Shown here: positions 31,481 through 41,980 of the stretch, one piece after another
How the letters are laid out: each line of letters begins with the position of its first letter
Numbering within the stretch: position 1 is the first letter of the stretch
From: Vombatus ursinus
Taxonomy: Eukaryota > Chordata > Mammalia > Diprotodontia > Vombatidae
DNA: 64,000 bases
Reading direction: 5' to 3'
Assembly: GCF_900497805.2 (NCBI RefSeq)
Contig: NW_020954610.1
Coordinates: 15,955,563-16,019,562, forward strand
Made by a program: the position numbers and the translations under genes
Notes under the pieces: model-generated
Databases searched by the model: none
The model's input: the letters and a program-made list of their open reading frames with translations, nothing else
What the model was told of the DNA's origin: nothing

Positions 31481-31589
31481 CTCAATTCAAATTTATACAG
31501 AATTATTTTCTTCAAAGAACAATAGTCTTTGAGAGGTCAAGGAAAGGGTGGGGAAAAAAGACTTTGTGATGAGTATCAGCTACCTTAGT

Positions 31590-31815
31590 AATAATGGTAA
31601 TGGTGAGGACAATGGTGGTGGTAATGATAATGGTTTTATAATGCTTTAGTTTACAAAGCACCTTCGCTCCATCAGTCCATTTATTTGATCCTTGCCATAA
31701 CTATGTGAAGTAAACAGAGTACATGTTATTAACCCTTTTTTGCACATGAGGAAACTGAGGCTCAGGGAGAAGTGACTTTCCCAAAGTCATGCAACTTTTC
31801 AGTGATAAAATATTC
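31590..31815 (-). repeat. MIR/CORE-SINE copy, reverse
   Basis: 'tagtttacaaagcaccttcg', 'cacatgaggaaactgaggct' and 'cccaaagtcatgcaactttt'. Confidence 0.75.
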
Positions 31816-32376
31816 AAATCCATATACATACAGGTCCCCAAAATCTTAGTAAAATTTTAAGCTATAAAGTTTAAAGAGGGATCCTAAAGATACCTTCTTT
31901 AACTCCTAAGTCTTACAGTAGCTTTAAAACTTAAAACTACACTAAGCCTTTGTGAACACCCTTTATAAATAAGGCTAGTATAAACAAAAAAACTTTCCTC
32001 AGCACTGACGGTAGTCATCCATGACATGCAATGAAAGGTTCTTAATGTCATAATCAATGAAATAGTTTAATAGGCAAAGGAAGAGAAGAAAATAGAATTA
32101 TTTAATGAGAATGTACTGCAAGACACTCTTCTAGGGAATTTAAGGAATACAACTACTACTGAAGTTGAAATTTATAAATGGCATTGATTCAAAAGTATTC
32201 CAGAACTGAAGATAAAATTCTTAGGTCCCTTCCAACTGTTAGGTACCATGATTTTGTCTTGTTGAGGATGTTACAGAACAGATTCATGGTAAAGCATAGC
32301 GGTTTGGACCAAATGGTTCTGAGGTCCCTCCTAACCATGATGTCTGCTGATATATTTTGGAATATGGTTGGTTGGC
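31816..32376. other. No feature recognised
   Basis: Unassigned; 32200-32330 has faint MIR-like ends ('aggtcccttccaactgttag' and 'gaggtccctcctaaccatga'). Confidence 0.35.
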
Positions 32377-32665
32377 TTTTTTTTCCAGGATTAGATCTCC
32401 ATACCTAGTGCAGGGACTATTCACAGGCCCTATCTCACTACCATTTGGCATGGGAGCTTCAACCTGCTCTGTTGCTGACCTGTATCCCTCCTTAGACGAT
32501 ATGGTACCTCCCCTTCCTGGGGCTCACCATATCAGTGCTGAAATTAGTGTGGACACTCAAACATCATAGCATGCTGCAGCTCAAAACTCCCAAGTTCAAG
32601 AGATCCCAAAGCCTCTGACTCCCCAGTAGCTAAGAATACAAGTGGGTGCAACCATAATCTGACAA
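32377..32665 (-). pseudogene. RN7SL pseudogene: 7SL (SRP) RNA retropseudogene, near full length
   Basis: The minus strand follows 7SL RNA from 5' to 3': 'cttagctactggggagtcag' (5' Alu domain), 'gtgtccacactaatttcagc', then S-domain blocks 'actgatatggtgagcccc', 'ctaaggagggata', 'cagcaacagagcaggttgaa', and the 3' Alu domain 'gtgaatagtccctgcacta'. The S domain is present, so this is a copy of the whole ~300-nt RNA and not an Alu/B1-type SINE. It ends in a short A run (T run 32377-32384 on plus). Point changes are spread throughout, and the 5' end lacks the promoter-like consensus, so it is a dead L1-mediated copy. Target-site duplication not evident. Confidence 0.9.
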
Positions 32666-32679
32666 TTGTGGGGCATGTT

Positions 32680-32900
32680 AAGTGAAAATCACTTAACCTC
32701 TCTTGATCTCAGTTTCTTCATCTGAAAAAAAAAAGGGATAATAATACCAGTCTGCCTTTTGTCACTAAATTTTGTAATCAATCAATGAGCAGGTATTAAA
32801 CTTTTACTGTGTGCTAGGCACTCCGTTCAGAATCAAGTGAGATAATATGGGTATAAGAATGCTATAAAATGTATGAATTGTTAATCATAGCTTCAAGTTA
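32680..32900 (+). repeat. MIR copy with an inserted ancient repeat piece
   Basis: 'gaaaatcacttaacctctct' and 'gatctcagtttcttcatctg', then a piece of 'gagcaggtattaaacttttactg' type (the ancient repeat of 16.5 kb), then the MIR end 'aatgctataaaatgtatgaa'. Confidence 0.6.
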
Positions 32901-33534
32901 TTTGTCTTTTTTAGAATACCTGGCTTTGTACAACCTCTAAAACATAAGTCCAGGAATACCACAAGCCTTCAATACTGACCATCTCAATGCCCTAGTGCCA
33001 TTTCTTGCTGCCATTGGGTATTCCCATCTAATACACAACTCAGGCTCTTCCTGCTCAACTTAGTAGTCCTGACATGACAGCATTACTTTAGCCTAATATT
33101 CCTGGTGGTATGAAAAAGAGAAATCAAGGAAATCATTTAACCACTTCCCATCAGAGAGACTTCCAGGAAGATAAACAAAAACTATACCCCAGATTCAACT
33201 GACAGACTCACCAAGAAAGTTTCCCAATTATAATACCACTTCTGCACATCAAATATGAATTAGTTTAATTGTCCTGTGAGAATGCATTGCTGAAATGTTT
33301 GACTTGCCCAGAAATAAATGTCTGTCAAAAAGATGTTTTGCAGCCAAGCAGATAGCTTAGTTGAAGATCTAATTTAACAAAAATCTTTTTTCTTACTTAT
33401 TTCATGTTCTCTTACAGGTTTGGGGTATTTTTGTTTGTTTGTTCATTTGTTTGTTTGTTTGTTTTTTGCCAAACTATAGATTCTGGGCATTTCTTTTGAT
33501 ATTTGGTTTTAATGAATTTTTTTTGTGTTCAGAA
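32901..33534. other. No feature recognised; (TTTG)n at 33431-33468
   Basis: Mostly unassigned. A short TTTG microsatellite precedes the first arm of the inverted duplication. Confidence 0.45.
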
Positions 33535-33865
33535 GATAAATATACCCTATCAGTGTTGGTCTCTTGGGTATATTTATGCTATTTATTTCTTCCATCAAGA
33601 ATGACTTTTGCCTAATCCTACTTACCTTTCAAGGCCCAGCTCAAGACATCTCCTCCAAGAAGCCTCTACAGACATACTCCATGTTGGGTAATGGCATTAA
33701 AACTCTTTGTAGGCCAAACACATGATATTATAATTTTAGTGGATGTTCTTGATATGTTTCAGGAGGTATACTTCTTTTATATTAAATATTAAATCACATT
33801 GTTATAAGTTGTGGTCTAATTGGATCTTACTGCATTTTGTGGATAGAGTTATTATTCCTACACAT
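33535..33865 (+). repeat. Left arm of a ~330-bp inverted duplication
   Basis: The reverse complement of 35151-35485 aligns end to end with about 29 mismatches and one 4-bp indel (hand count, ~91% identity, mostly transitions). Its middle ('ggcccagctcaagacatctc', 'caagaagcctctacagacat') looks like a decayed L2 segment shared by both arms. Arm edges are sharp on both sides. Confidence 0.9.
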
Positions 33866-34600
33866 TCTAAATATGTATGTGATTGTGGTGATAAGTCAAG
33901 TCAACAAATATTTATTAATTTCCTACTATGTGCCAAGCACTGTGTCAAATGCTGGACTAGTACTACACTTTTAACTAGCTTGATTGTAAAGAGTTACTCT
34001 AGGTCACCACCAAAAAGTTCTTTGTTTTTTCCCCACCCAACTTTGAAAAGATATCAAGCTTGGGCCAGGGGTTTCAGTGTCCTACATGACTATTAACTCC
34101 CTACAACCAATCTAGAGATGGTATATTTTAATGGAGACATTCTCAATTCCCATTGCCACATTAGTCAGGCTGACCACACTTTATAGGAGTATGAATAACA
34201 CATCCATTGGAAGGTCAAAAAATTTAATCTGATTATCTTGGTTTCAATGAACAGTAAAGAGTTTATTGTGAATGGAATGCTTGGGAATAACAATGATGCT
34301 TTCACACTGTCTAATTTTCAGCATATCCCTAAAAGAATCAGATTTCATATGCTGAATTGACACATTATTATTTTCAAAGTCTAGAAGAAAGTAAGGATAA
34401 AAGGGGTGGGGAAGGGAGTCTCATGAGAATAAGAAATATAGTCATTGTGAGAAATTATACACAAACATGCCAGTCTTTTCTGTTCCCTTTGGATTTACTT
34501 TACAGAGGAATCTGTACATATTAACTGAGTATTCTTGCTTTTGGAAGAATCCTGTATTTTCTTAGTCTAGTGATATGAAAAGCATGATAAAATCCATGCT
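33866..34600. other. Spacer of the inverted duplication; ancient repeat piece at 33895-33955
   Basis: 'caacaaatatttattaattt' and 'ctactatgtgccaagcactg' mark a fragment of the ancient repeat. The rest of the spacer up to 34600 is unassigned. Confidence 0.5.
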
Positions 34601-34925
34601 GGAGATGACACAGTCTTGAATGATCAAGGGATCATTTTATAAGATGTCTCAAGGAGGGGGATGAGACCAAAAGAACTTTTGAAAATTACAGATAATATTA
34701 TTATCCCCCAAAGGTGATCAAGGGAACATCAGTAATTATCAACCCATATGGTTTCTTTCCTATCTTTATAAAATCTTTATAGAAATGAACTGTATATATA
34801 TTGAGACATTCTTGAGGAGATTATGGGCCTAGAATAGGTAGACTTTAGCCAAAGCTGTTTTATGTACCATCTTCATAATTACGTAATTGATTGAAAGACA
34901 TAGAAAATATAAGATTTCCCTCCCC
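34600..34925 (+). mobile_element. RTE-class LINE reverse-transcriptase fragment
   Basis: Translating across frames gives KGDQGNISNYQP followed by a decayed leucine-rich 'YKIF' block, and then LIERHRKYKI. This matches the RTE/Bov-B reverse-transcriptase entry region (..GD..DISNYRPISLLSHIYKLF.. and ..QLIEKCREYKIPL..). It is broken by frame slips and stops. It is the only RTE coding remnant I see, and RTE enzymes are the likely movers of the RTE-tailed SINEs here. Confidence 0.65.
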
Positions 34926-35150
34926 CCACATTCATTATATGTTGATTTCACAAAACATTTTTCTAGATCAAAACTGTTTTAAGGTTTTATCCTTCAATAA
35001 AGAGTTTGACATACATACTAAAATCATAGATGATTCCTTGATAAATGTAACCACAGAGAAAACTAAATTCAATGACACCAATTATCAGTGTCAAATGAGG
35101 TACATAAGACAGAGATGTATCTGTGCCAATGGTGTTTACCAATGTCATGG

Positions 35151-35485
35151 ATTTGTAAGGATATTAACTCTATCCACAAAATGCAGCAAGATCCAATTAG
35201 AACACAATTTATGATAATATAATTTAACACTTAACATGAAAAAAGTATGCCTCCTGCAACAGATCAACAACATCCACTAAAATTATAATATCATGCATGT
35301 GTTTGGCCTACAAAGAGTTTTAATGCCATTACCCAACATGGAGTGTGTCTGTAGAGGCTTCTTGGAGGAGATGTCTTGAGCTGGGCCTTGGAAGGTAAGT
35401 AGAATTAGGCAAAAGTCATTCTTGATGGAGGAAATAAATTGCATAAACATACCCAAGAGATTGACACTGATAGGATATATTTATA
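35151..35485 (-). repeat. Right arm of the ~330-bp inverted duplication
   Basis: Mirror of 33535-33865. The matching stops at about 35485 (tatatttat) on one side and at 35151 (atttgtaagg) on the other. Confidence 0.9.
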
Positions 35486-35554
35486 TTTTTGAAAACTGGA
35501 CTGGTTATTATGTTGGTCTAGAGAACATCCAATGTGAAAGCAACTGAGACGTGT

Positions 35555-35815
35555 TAAAGGCCTTAGCTTAAAAAGGCCAAGATCCCCCATCTCATCCAGC
35601 GCTATCTCCAATGGTCCTGATCTATATCTTGCAACTGGACCCAGATGGCTCCAGAGGAGAAAGTAAGGCTGGTGACTTTGCACAGCCCTCCCTCACTTAA
35701 ATCCAATTCACTTGCAAGTCCTGGCATCANNNNNNNNNNCAGCCCTCCCTCACTTAAATCCAATTCACTTGCAAGTCCTGGCATCACCTTCCTGATGCCA
35801 TGGTCCTCAAATAAC
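35555..35815 (+). repeat. Unclassified repeat with CAA-rich tail, copy 2, containing an assembly gap
   Basis: Same block order as 5990-6358: 'gctggtgactttgcacagcc', 'ctccctcacttaaatccaat', 'cacttgcaagtcctggcatc' and 'gatgccatggtcctcaaata'. The CAA tail is not preserved. A 10-N gap with duplicated flanks sits inside it. Confidence 0.6.
35730..35739. other. Assembly gap (10 N) with exact 47-bp flanking duplication
   Basis: 35683-35729 and 35740-35786 are identical over 47 bp and abut the Ns on both sides. This is the typical mark of two contig ends that overlap but were joined by a fixed-size gap. Confidence 0.95.
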
Positions 35816-36355
35816 AGACATACTCCAGCCTATACTGACTCCTCTTATCTCCTAGCTCCAAACTTTACCCCTCTCTCTCAACTCCAAATTGTACGCACCC
35901 CAGAGTTTAGCACTTACTTGTCTTCAAATGGTTTCATTTAGGTTAGGGTTGTGTTGCAGGCTAGGGTTGATCAGAATGCTCTAGAATCTCAAAGTCTGAT
36001 ACTGGAATAAAATAAAATTCTCAAAGGTCTGACAGTTAACAAAAGGAGATTTAGCATAGCTCCCTTGTTTCTGTTGGCAATGCTGATCTGTTGGTTAAAC
36101 ATCAAGGAGCAGCTGGAGCTCTTGGGGCTTTTTTGAACTCAGGCAACCAAGAAGCCACATCAATAGTGCAAGTTTTACTCCCTTAATCCAAATCAGTATC
36201 AAGGACAATTTCAATACTTTTTAAGGAAAAATTAGCCTAAACTGCATGAAGCCAGGTCTTTGGTTATTACTAGCACTGCAGATTGTCTTCCTGACTGGAA
36301 TAAGCTCAGCAAGAGAAGGAAATAGGTCTAATATTTCTTATGTAAGTATAATACA
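35816..36355. other. No feature recognised
   Basis: Unassigned sequence; no repeat or gene recognised. Confidence 0.4.
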
Positions 36356-36359
36356 TATA

Positions 36360-36650
36360 AAGCTGACCTCTGAACCAGGAACACTTTGATTTGAGTCTCA
36401 CCTCTAACATATATTGACTATGTGGCCTTGAGCAAGTCACTTAGTGCTCTCTAAGTTTCAGATAAAGTGTCAACTTTATCTGAGAATAGTCTCCTCACAC
36501 AAACGAGGAATATTATTATTCACATTTTACATATTGAGAAACTGAAGCAGACAGAATTTAAGTGACCTGCTTATGGTCACAAGCTAGAGTACTTGAGTCT
36601 GGATTTGAACTCAGGTCTTCCTGACACCAATATCCACTTTGTCACCTAGC
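36360..36650. repeat. Two MIR fragments in opposite orientation
   Basis: 36360-36465 forward ('tgatttgagtctcacctcta', 'gagcaagtcacttagtgctc'); 36505-36650 reverse ('tatggtcacaagctagagta', 'gaactcaggtcttcctgaca', 'tgtcacctagc'). Confidence 0.7.
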
Positions 36651-36699
36651 AATAATTTACTCAGGTCATCCAAAAATGTAAATACACAGATAATCCAAC

Positions 36700-36865
36700 A
36701 AAATTTCAATTTGGTTGGAGTCAAACTATAGTCTATTCTTTTTTCTTGAAACTCTATTAGCATTTCATGTAAGCCTTTCCAGGTCTCTCTAGTCATCTTA
36801 TTTGTCATATTTTGCTGCATCAAAATATTCTATTACTTGAATATACCTTTGCTCATCAGATTGAG
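36700..36865 (-). mobile_element. L1 ORF2 C-terminal fragment, reverse (tentative)
   Basis: 'aagcctttccaggtctctct', 'gtcatcttatttgtcatatt' and 'aaaatattctattacttgaa' follow the antisense of the L1 ORF2 end (kNDEQ...KTWKDL). Short and diverged. Confidence 0.45.
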
Positions 36866-36869
36866 TATT

Positions 36870-37094
36870 TTGAGGAACAAAGGCAAGGTCCCATACTTAT
36901 TTGCTCTAATTATAGAATCAATTGATAGTATAGAAACTTATTTAATAAAGATACACATAAAAGAAAAATTTAAGATTTGTGCCCCACTTCAATGCCACCC
37001 TAGGTCCCCACTTTGGTTTTGTTCAGGACAGATTAATTTTTCCAGGATTAGTGTATCTTCATTAGGATTTCCCAAGTAAGAATCAGTGTGTACG

Positions 37095-37128
<34 letters not shown>

Positions 37129-37430
37129 CAGCACACTAAGGGTTCTACACATGCCATAACATGTGATTGATTGAATTAGGGCCACATCACCCAGGATGAC
37201 ACAAGAAGCTAAGCTTTGGTATTGTCAACAGCTTTATCAATGATCATCTGTTCTTCTCTATTGAAAGGTACAGAGCAACCACAGCCATTTTTTTATGCAT
37301 TCTGACTCAGGCTTCTAAGGAAAATCCCTATCTGACAAACAGGCTTTTCATATTTTCCTTTCATTGGTGGGTAACATCTAGTGAATCATTCAGACCAGCT
37401 TTCTACATGCAAGCTAACAGAGAGCTTTGG
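36870..37430. other. No feature recognised; (AAAC)n at 37098-37125
   Basis: Unassigned apart from a small AAAC/A-rich run. Confidence 0.45.
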
Positions 37431-37434
37431 AAGT

Positions 37435-37600
37435 ATAGTGTAAAGGAAAGAATTCAGGTTTATGAGTCAGAAGACCTGGATTCTAGCCCCAGCTGTCACT
37501 AACTAGGTGACCTTTAAGGGGATTCCTTTCACCTCTATGAAACTCACTTTCCTTGTCTGCTCTATATACCCTATGGTGTGCTCTATCTAGTACAGGCAAG
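37435..37600 (+). repeat. MIR-like SINE
   Basis: 'atgagtcagaagacctggat', 'tctagccccagctgtcacta' and 'gaaactcactttccttgtct'. Confidence 0.65.
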
Positions 37601-38184
37601 TGGGGAGAGGAGTGGAATGAGGGTCAGGGTTTAAAAACAAGTGTCAGGTATCCATCCTGTCAGACCCCTTTGTGGAAGAGGAAAAACACATGAGATTTTT
37701 TTTGAAAGCCTCATGCCATTAATAGAATCAGTCACTGTGAAGAAATGTGTGAATCACTGTCAGTATGCCATTCTTCACATCACCTTTAAATTCTAATATG
37801 AAAATAACTACACTGAATTCCAATTAAAAGGGATAAAGAGTGTGATTCAGCCCCAGAAAGGGAAAGGTGGCAGATTGTGAGCAAACCCACAAAGATGTTC
37901 TCAGAGCATCTGGAGTTACATGACTTATGTGGACAAAGGGTCCGGGTCAGCAGTGCTGATACAGTGGAGAGAGGGAGGGGTATAGTGAGAGCATGACCTA
38001 CCGTAAATATACTCTTATTGTGTGCTCAGACATTCTACAAAACAAATTGTAAAATGTTCATGATTTCTCCTGTTTTCTCCATTAACCTGACCAACCTACC
38101 TCCAAATGACTTGACCACTGCTCTCATCTCCATTTCACAACTCATCCCTAACCTATTGAAATTACGGACACTGCTGGCTTATTT
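37601..38184. other. Repeat-free block, no gene recognised
   Basis: 37690-38060 has no repeat signature and an even composition ('caattaaaagggataaagag'). It may be conserved non-coding sequence, but nothing direct shows it. Confidence 0.3.
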
Positions 38185-38415
38185 GGCTTGACCAGAAGAA
38201 GCTGGAGTCAGGAAGAACTGAGCTCAAATCTGGTCTCAGACACTTAACTAGTTGTGTGACCCTAGGCAAATCACTTAACCCTGTTTACCTCAGTTCCTCA
38301 TCTATAAAATTAACTGGAGAAGGAAATGGCAAACAACTCCAGTATTTTGGCCAAGAAAACCCCAAATGAAGTCCCAGAGAGTTGGGCATTACTGAAATGA
38401 CTGAACAACAAACAA
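38185..38415 (+). mobile_element. tRNA-derived SINE with RTE-like tail, 5' degraded
   Basis: 'gctggagtcaggaagaactg', 'gacccta ggcaaatcac'-type middle, 'ctggagaaggaaatggcaaa', 'ggccaagaaaaccccaaatg' and the tail 'tgaaatgactgaacaacaaa'. Confidence 0.88.
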
Positions 38416-38417
38416 CA

Positions 38418-38560
38418 GGCTCATCTGGAAAATGAGGATAATAATAGCACTTACCTCTCAGGGTTGTTGTAAGGACTCAAAGAGATAATGTATGTAAAGC
38501 ACTTAACACATTGCCTGGCACGAAGTATGCACTCTTAAAATGCTTGTTTCCTTCCTTCCT
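38418..38560 (+). repeat. MIR 3' half
   Basis: 'tctggaaaatgaggataata', 'agcacttacctctcagggtt', 'gtatgtaaagcacttaacac' and 'attgcctggcacgaagtatg'. The MIR 5' half is absent, and the SINE's end abuts it. Confidence 0.75.
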
Positions 38561-38894
38561 TTCTTGACTAGAGTGTTATACCCTGATTACTCTCCTGGAT
38601 CATATTCTCCTTTGTCTTCTCTCCACTTTAGCCTATTAAATTGCTTTTAGTGACCAGCAAAGGTTCATTATCCCCATTCTCATAAGCAGTTAGGACAGCT
38701 GATCAGTGAAATCTGAGTTACCTGCAGTAGGTAAATGAATTTACTCTCCTCCCATGAGACATGCAGGATTGCCTGTGATATCCTTTATGAGAGTTTCAAA
38801 AACCAACATTCAAAGCAGTTTCCTACTTAATAATGAGATTATTTCCCTTACTTTTCCAGATTTGTTACCTATATCAAGAATTCCATAAAGCCAT

Positions 38895-39343
38895 TGTTGA
38901 ATGAGGAAAAAGCTTTATTAACGACCTGGGAGTCCCACGTGTGTGAGCATGCATGTGAGAGTACATGTGTTGACAGATGCATACCTTTTATTCCCTATTC
39001 CCTGTTTGAATTTCCTTCCCCTGTTTCCCCATTGGCTAAGTACTATAGGGGTTACAGCCTATCTGAAGCCCTAATTTCCCCACTGTGAGTCTCTGCCCCT
39101 AATTACATCTCCCACTCCCCACAATTTGGAGACCCTAGCCTTTATTTGGGAACACCCCTTTTGATGTTAATCTATACCTAACCTCAGAAGTGGTTTTCCA
39201 CCAGTTAGTCTATTCACCACCAATAGTGTTTTCTTATTCTAATAAGGCTTCTTACGTTCAACTTCCACCTAGCCCTTTAGAGTGCATTCCTTAGGTTCCA
39301 CATGACTTTTGTGGAAATTAAAAAAAAATAGCTATTTCTCACA
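38895..39343 (-). mobile_element. Solo LTR fossil, reverse strand
   Basis: In reverse: a TATA-like 'gaataaaagg' (38984-38993) and a polyadenylation signal 'aataaagc' (38912-38919) about 70 bp further, then a short end 'cctcattcaaca'. This is LTR layout without adjacent internal sequence. The ends (TG...CA) are my best guess, and no target-site duplication was found. It differs from the LTR family at 24.5/44/46.5 kb. Confidence 0.5.
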
Positions 39344-40250
39344 TTCTCTCCTAGTTTAAACTGACTCCAATGCTGTTACATAGGCATTCAACCCTTGATT
39401 GAGTGATATGCAGAAGTAACATCCCTAACCACATTTTCCACAAATTCTATTCTCACCCAGATAAAATGAGGTGCTATTTGTTTGATTCTCATTGGCAAAA
39501 AGCCATGGGGACAAATTTAACATGAGATTAACAAAAGATTTGATATCTTTAAATGTTTTTCTTTAATTGATATTTGTCAGTCTTTTTCTGCCCAGTAGAT
39601 AGTTCAGTTTCAGAATCTTCAGGGGAAAATTCCCTCCTTTTGCACTGCCCTTTGCTAGAGATTCAAAGGGAAAGGCAATGAGTGATCTGCCCTCAGATGA
39701 CCTCTTTTTCCACAAGTGGCTATTTTCTCTGCTGCCTGTGTTTCACAGAGAATCATGTTTCACAGAGTTCTCCTACCTCAATTGTATCCTAGAGGTGGCA
39801 ACCTTAATTTTTAGATCACCAGGTGCATGCCTAATCTTGGCCAGTCAATGACAAACTGCTCCTCTAATTCTACCACAGAACATTTTTTTATGCTTCATAA
39901 AGCAGTAATAAAACAAAAGCTTCCCTTTATACTTCATTCAAGATTCTAGAATATATTGTCCCTTCTGTCATTTTATTGGCTGGTCTAGGAAGGAAATCAG
40001 TTGATAAGGATGTCTTAACCAAAAATGGTCCCGCTCAAAAAAAAAAAACAAAACAAACAATGACCTGGTGTACTACATACAGGTCCTTCAAATCAGGAAA
40101 CAGAGTCATCTACTGTAGATGAGGTATCGCAGGAGATATGTGTCTGTATAGGACCTCCCTGCCAAGAGCTATTCTCATGCAGATTGAGATTTTGAAAGTT
40201 GTCCTTCTTTCTCAAGATGGTCATACAACCATTCGCCCACTAGTAAAAGA
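39344..40250. other. No feature recognised
   Basis: Unassigned sequence of about 900 bp. Part may belong to the LTR-like repeat whose related block starts at 40255. Confidence 0.35.
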
Positions 40251-40254
40251 CTGA

Positions 40255-40395
40255 ACACAGCTGCAACACTGGAGGCCTCTTTCTCGGCTCCAAAAGGTCA
40301 GAAGAGCAAAACAGAAGACCAGGAGCTAGACCATGCTAGGATTTGCTGTAAGTCACACAGTAAGAATAGAGGTCTCACTTATTGGAAACCTTAAT
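40255..40395 (+). repeat. Fragment related to the LTR-like repeat at 45.5 kb
   Basis: 'ggctccaaaaggtcagaaga', 'agaccaggagctagaccatg' and 'taggatttgctgtaagtcac' parallel 'gatctccaaaagatcaggag', 'aatccaggagctagagtcca' and 'aaggatttgctggaaaccac' at 45.5-45.6 kb. Confidence 0.6.
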
Positions 40396-40459
40396 TCTAG
40401 TGCCTTCCCTCTATTAATTATTTCCTATTTATCTTCCTTATAGCTTGCTTCATCCAAGT

Positions 40460-40593
40460 TTGCTTGTTGTCTCCTCTAGATTGTAAGGTCCTTGAGGGCA
40501 GGGACTGTTTTTTGCCCTTTTTTTACATCCTCAACACTTAGTACAGTGCTTGGCACATAATGGACGTTTAATAAATGTTGATTGATTGATCTG
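40460..40593 (+). repeat. L2 LINE 3' end
   Basis: 'ctctagattgtaaggtcctt', 'gagggcagggactgtttttt', 'acttagtacagtgcttggca' and a TTGA tail. Textbook L2 end. Confidence 0.85.
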
Positions 40594-40913
40594 TAAAATG
40601 GAGATTATAATAATAGCACCGACTTCACAGGGTTTGACCATGGGCAAGGCTTTTAGCCGTAAGTAATAAGTCTTTGATGGTGTCAGGCTTGTTATCTAAA
40701 AACAAAGGAGATCTCTGGAGGTGGGAGTTAGTGGGAAAGAATAGTGAACTTGGGGTCAGCAGACTTGAGTTTGAATGCTAACTCTGCCACTTAATAGCCA
40801 TGTGACACTGATTCTGACTGCAGGTAACTGGATGTGTGACTTTAGGAAAATCACTTAGCCTTTATTATTATTATTACTTATTATCTAGTCCAACCCTCTT
40901 ATTTTATAAATGC
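40594..40913 (+). repeat. MIR fragments
   Basis: 'ctgtaaaatggagattataa' (40590-40650), 'gacttgagtttgaatgctaa' and 'atgtgacactgattctgact' (40735-40870), then 'gtccaaccctcttattttat' in the other orientation. Confidence 0.55.
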
Positions 40914-40927
40914 AAAAATAGGGTTCA

Positions 40928-41080
40928 GGGGCAGCTAGATGGCACAGTGGATAGGGCACCAGTCAGGAGGACCTGAGTTCTAATACGGTCTCAGACCAGA
41001 CACTTGACACTAGCTGTGTGACCCTGGGCAAGCCACTTAACCCCAATTGCCTCACCAAAAAAAAAAAAGAATTTTTTGAA
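40928..41080 (+). mobile_element. tRNA-derived SINE, A-tail type
   Basis: 'ggggcagctagatggcacag' to 'cccaattgcctcaccaaaaa'. A 14-bp duplication aaaaatagggttca lies at 40914-40927 and 41081-41094. One of the cleanest copies here, so probably among the younger. Confidence 0.95.
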
Positions 41081-41149
41081 AAAAATAGGGTTCAAGAAGC
41101 TGTGACTTTTCCAACATCATACATATTATTAGCTGTATAGTCAGAATCA

Positions 41150-41310
41150 GCACCACATAATAATAATAATGATAACAATAATCATAATCATAACCATAGC
41201 TAGATTAAGATTTGCAAAGTGCTTTACAAATATTACCTCATTTTTTATTCTCAAAACAACCCTGGGAAGTAGACATTATTACAGTCCTCATTTTTTATGT
41301 GTCTATTAAA
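41150..41310 (-). repeat. MIR copy, reverse, partial
   Basis: 'agatttgcaaagtgctttac', 'aaatattacctcatttttta' and 'acaaccctgggaagtagaca' follow reverse MIR up to the missing 5' half. Confidence 0.75.
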
Positions 41311-41698
41311 TGGTGGTCAAAATTCAAATGGACTTTTGACCCTAAGTCCACTTACTATCCCACTACCTCCCACCTTGAGATATTTTCTTGGTTTTTAAAT
41401 AGCAGCCCAATTCCATCAAAGAATTATTACTTAGGAGCTCAAACCTTGGCCATTACCATACAAGAAATCAGGCTGATTTCTTTTACTATAGCATCAGAGA
41501 GTATGGAATCAAAAAGGCCACACCTAGAAAGAGAACAGGTGGACAAAATCTTTGCCAAAAGTAGAAACCCCACATAGAAACTGGATTCTGCAGAGAGACA
41601 CTAAAAACAAAACTTTTAGTTCTATTCCTTTCAAGAATGTATGATGCCAGTGCCCCAGAACCAAAACCAGAATGCCTTCCATCTCTTTCAGAGAATCT
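41311..41698. other. No feature recognised
   Basis: A 121-codon frame spans 41212-41577, but it starts inside the MIR with a non-ATG codon and shows no motif. Not called. Confidence 0.45.
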
Positions 41699-41709
41699 CT
41701 TTACGGGAT

Positions 41710-41969
41710 TTTGTTGTTGTACAGTCATTTTTCAGTTGTGTCCATTCCTTTTTGACCCCATTTGGGGTTTTCTTGGCAAAGACACTGGTATGGTTTGCCA
41801 TTTTCTTATCCAGCTCATTTTACAGATGAGGAAACTGAGGCAAACAAGGGTAAGTAACTTGCCCAGGGTCACACAGCTAGTAAGTGTCTGAGGCCAGATT
41901 TGAACTAAGAAAGATGAGTCTTCTTTACTCCAGGTCTGGTGCTCTATCCACTGTGCCACCTAGCTGTTC
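41710..41969 (-). mobile_element. tRNA-derived SINE with RTE-like tail, reverse
   Basis: 'ttgttgttgtacagtcattt', 'accccatttggggttttctt', 'agggtcacacagctagtaag' and 'tgtgccacctagctgttc'. Flanked by ctttacrggat at 41699-41709 and 41970-41980 (one mismatch). Full length. Confidence 0.94.
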
Positions 41970-41980
41970 CTTTACAGGAT

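Noticed and set aside
35941-35970. 'ggttagggttgtg' considered as interstitial telomere repeat
   Set aside because: Only about two imperfect units are present, well within chance.
41212-41577. 121-codon forward frame
   Set aside because: It begins within a reverse MIR at a non-ATG codon and has no motif.
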